Below the pieces are notes generated by a model that was not told the DNA's origin, did not search any database, and was given only the letters and a program-made list of their open reading frames with translations. The translations under genes and the position numbers were made by a program. From an uncultured Armatimonadota bacterium (lineage in GTDB: Bacteria > Armatimonadota > Armatimonadia > Armatimonadales > Armatimonadaceae), in contig CAIRTT010000378.1 in assembly GCA_903881535.1 (NCBI GenBank), forward strand, positions 1 through 16,322: a stretch of 16,322 bases of DNA, written 5' to 3'. Position 1 is the first letter of the stretch, and each line of letters starts with the position of its first letter. Positions 14,685 to 16,322 of this stretch are shown here, one piece after another.

Positions 14685-15895
14685 CACTTTCGGATGCTGA
14701 ATTCGCGACATCCAGTGCGGCCGAAATCATCCTGAACCACCCAGCGTGGGATCTCAGAGACAAGGCATCTACCGTACTGGCACTGCGCAAAGCCTTTCCA
14801 GAAATGACTCCCGGGCAGACATCCGCGCTCGCAACCATCCGGGATATCCGCAAACGCGCCGAAACACGGGGCTTTGCCTTTGCCGACCAGCTGTTCGCGG
14901 ATGACGATGGCCTGTCGATGGCGACCAGCCCCGGACTTGTTACAGTCCATGCGATGCTGCTCGCATCCACCGGACGCCCCGTCCTCGATATCGCCGCCGG
15001 CTGTGCAATCGAAGCGCTTCAACTCGCAGCAACAGGCCTAAATGTAACCTGCTACGAAATAGATCCAGCACGGGCCCACTTCGCCACCATCAATGCCGAA
15101 CGTTGCCCAACACCGGGCAAGGTAACGGTTATCCACGGCGACTGCCGGACTGCCGATGCAGCTGGCACTGTGATTTATTACGACCCAAGCCGCCGCGCGG
15201 ATGGAACCCGTAACAATCGCTCCTTCGACAGCCTCGAGCCACCCATGGGTGTTTGGGCTGACTTTGTTGCAACCTCTGGGATGGGACTTGCGAAGCTTCC
15301 GACAGGCCTCCCCGATGACGAAACCATGGATTTCGGTGATGCCTACGCATTTCTGGCCGAAGGTAAAGACTGCAAAGAGTGCATCCTGACAGTAGGCATC
15401 GAGACGCCGTGGCAATCCGGTGATGTCCACTTTGTCGACATTGGCCTTACCATCAGCCCAAGCCTTGATGAAGTCCCGATGTTCCCTGACCTTGCAGATG
15501 CAAGGTGGATTCTCGACCCACATCCTGCACTCTGCCGAGCAGGCGCACTTGGCGTACTTTGTGAAGTGGCATCGGCCGGGCTTGCATCCCCGATGGATGA
15601 TTACCTGATGACCGCGGGTGAGACACCCCCGGAAATCAACCCACAGCTGGCATCCATCTGGCAAGTCATCGCCCTCGTTCAGGCCAAACCCAGACACGTC
15701 ACCCCAATCCTCCGTGAACGGGATGCAAGGCTACATATCGTCAAACGCCGCAATGCAGGTAAGGATGTCGACATATTTGTGGCTGCTCTCGGGAAACAAA
15801 AAGGCCAGAACGACATTTGTGGCATTTTCATGGTGATGCCAGATGGGCTTTATGTGGCACTTTGCCAGCCGAAGGCGTGGCACGAAACCTCCTAA
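14681..15895 (+). CDS. THUMP-like class I SAM-dependent methyltransferase
   Basis: A cytoplasmic methyltransferase whose substrate, possibly an RNA, is unknown. The SAM-binding motif VLDIAAGCAIEALQLAA starts near residue 101 and an acidic strand-end YEID follows at about 125. The family motif YYDPSRR (DPxRR) is at about 166-172. A C-terminal part with LDPHPALCRAGALGVL and a final substrate-binding-like region matches the THUMP-like methyltransferase layout. The frame has no ATG, GTG or TTG before ATG 14804, yet the 41 upstream codons are open and protein-like. They include a predicted helix leading into RDIRKRAETRGFAFADQLF, the region where this family normally starts earlier. With CTG 14681 the protein is 404 residues, near the usual family size; with ATG 14804 it is 363 and truncated at the N-terminus. 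It is translationally coupled to the repeat protein gene. Confidence 0.88.
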   Translation: MTLSDAEFATSSAAEIILNHPAWDLRDKASTVLALRKAFPEMTPGQTSALATIRDIRKRAETRGFAFADQLFADDDGLSMATSPGLVTVHAMLLASTGRPVLDIAAGCAIEALQLAATGLNVTCYEIDPARAHFATINAERCPTPGKVTVIHGDCRTADAAGTVIYYDPSRRADGTRNNRSFDSLEPPMGVWADFVATSGMGLAKLPTGLPDDETMDFGDAYAFLAEGKDCKECILTVGIETPWQSGDVHFVDIGLTISPSLDEVPMFPDLADARWILDPHPALCRAGALGVLCEVASAGLASPMDDYLMTAGETPPEINPQLASIWQVIALVQAKPRHVTPILRERDARLHIVKRRNAGKDVDIFVAALGKQKGQNDICGIFMVMPDGLYVALCQPKAWHETS

Positions 15896-15942
15896 AAATA
15901 GGTTCAATGGCAACCATTCTGCCGGTAATCCGCCTCCAGATG

Positions 15943-15948
15943 TAGAAT
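15943..15948 (+). promoter_or_regulatory. Probable -10 box of the zinc-ribbon gene
   Basis: TAGAAT ends five bases before the ATG at 15954, with TG directly before it and no Shine-Dalgarno. Transcription would begin at the start codon. No clear -35 box. Confidence 0.45.
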
Positions 15949-15953
15949 AGCGC

Positions 15954-16316
15954 ATGCCCATTTTCGAGTTTACGTGTGATGACTGCGCTACCGGACGGAA
16001 GTTTTCGGTTCTGATTGGTGTCGTAGCAGATCCAGCGCCTCCTGTTTGCCCGCGCTGCGCCTCGACCAATGTACGTAAGTGTGTTTCGCGCTTTGCACGC
16101 GTGCGTAGTGAGGACTCACGCCTTGATGACCTCGCGGATGCCGCAGACCGCCTCGATGAAAATGATCCAAAGGCAATCCGTTCTTTTATGAAAGAAATGG
16201 CCAGCGGTATGGATGGCGAAGTCAGCACAGATGAGCTTGAGTCCATGCTTGATGATGCAGAATCCGGCGGGGATGATGATGCTGGTGGCGATGCTGCCAC
16301 CGCAGATGAGGAGTAA
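15954..16316 (+). CDS. FmdB family zinc-ribbon protein with acidic tail
   Basis: A 120-residue cytoplasmic protein. The N-terminus MPIFEFTCDDC and the pair Cys8/Cys11 with Cys32/Cys35 (CPRC) form the FmdB-type zinc ribbon, a family named as a putative regulator but without a firmly known role. An extra Cys43 follows. Residues 50-90 are a charged helical stretch (DLADAADRLDENDPKAIRSFMKEMA). The last 35 are highly acidic, rich in Asp, Glu and Gly. The acidic tail may contact basic partners such as ribosomal proteins, but that is inference. The upstream -10-like box suggests an independent leaderless transcript rather than membership of the methyltransferase operon, whose stop is 58 bases away. 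Confidence 0.9.
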   Translation: MPIFEFTCDDCATGRKFSVLIGVVADPAPPVCPRCASTNVRKCVSRFARVRSEDSRLDDLADAADRLDENDPKAIRSFMKEMASGMDGEVSTDELESMLDDAESGGDDDAGGDAATADEE

Positions 16317-16322
16317 ACGACA

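Overview
The window looks like chromosomal DNA from a diderm bacterium of moderate GC content, most likely a member of the Armatimonadota. The best clue is the DUF1559-type prepilin at 9213-10046. Its N-terminus has the FTLIELLVVIAIIAILAA pilin helix, followed by LFPVFAQAR and a DYDE segment, a combination I associate with that phylum. A very large, signal-peptide-bearing, beta-rich repeat protein ending in phenylalanine (10941-14684) points to an outer membrane. No tRNA, rRNA, CRISPR array, insertion sequence or phage gene was seen.

Layout. The left edge holds an unrecognised gene that runs off the window (minus strand, 1-1041). Next come a threonine dehydratase ilvA (minus, 1242-2471) and a small conserved protein on the opposite strand (2555-2851). 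A tight minus-strand cluster follows, reading from high to low coordinates: an exported M1-family aminopeptidase (4498-6660), a Gfo/Idh/MocA oxidoreductase (3501-4496) and a membrane-anchored protein of unknown role (2855-3499). Upstream of it is a minus-strand pair: a Wzt/TagH-type polysaccharide-export ATPase (7801-9033) and a polysaccharide pyruvyl transferase (6708-7796). Further right is a minus-strand pair of a small single-pass membrane protein and the DUF1559 prepilin, closed by a strong hairpin terminator. Then comes a roughly 520-base stretch without a clear gene. On the plus strand the 1247-residue repeat protein is coupled to a THUMP-like methyltransferase, followed by an FmdB-type zinc-ribbon protein.

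How the genes may work together. Several encode envelope functions: pyruvylated glycan export, a prepilin, a huge barrel-like protein and an exported peptidase. This is otherwise an ordinary chromosomal mixture, not a defence or mobile island. I found no known multi-gene defence or secretion system.

The points most worth checking are: (1) the repeat protein, possibly an unusually large outer-membrane barrel; (2) a likely CTG start codon for the methyltransferase, overlapping the previous stop and adding 41 residues; (3) a degenerate second copy of the last eight codons of ilvA just downstream of it; (4) the word GGATGC/GCATCC at about six times the chance rate; (5) a structured element before the repeat gene with partial resemblance to a cobalamin riboswitch core; and (6) several starts that look leaderless.
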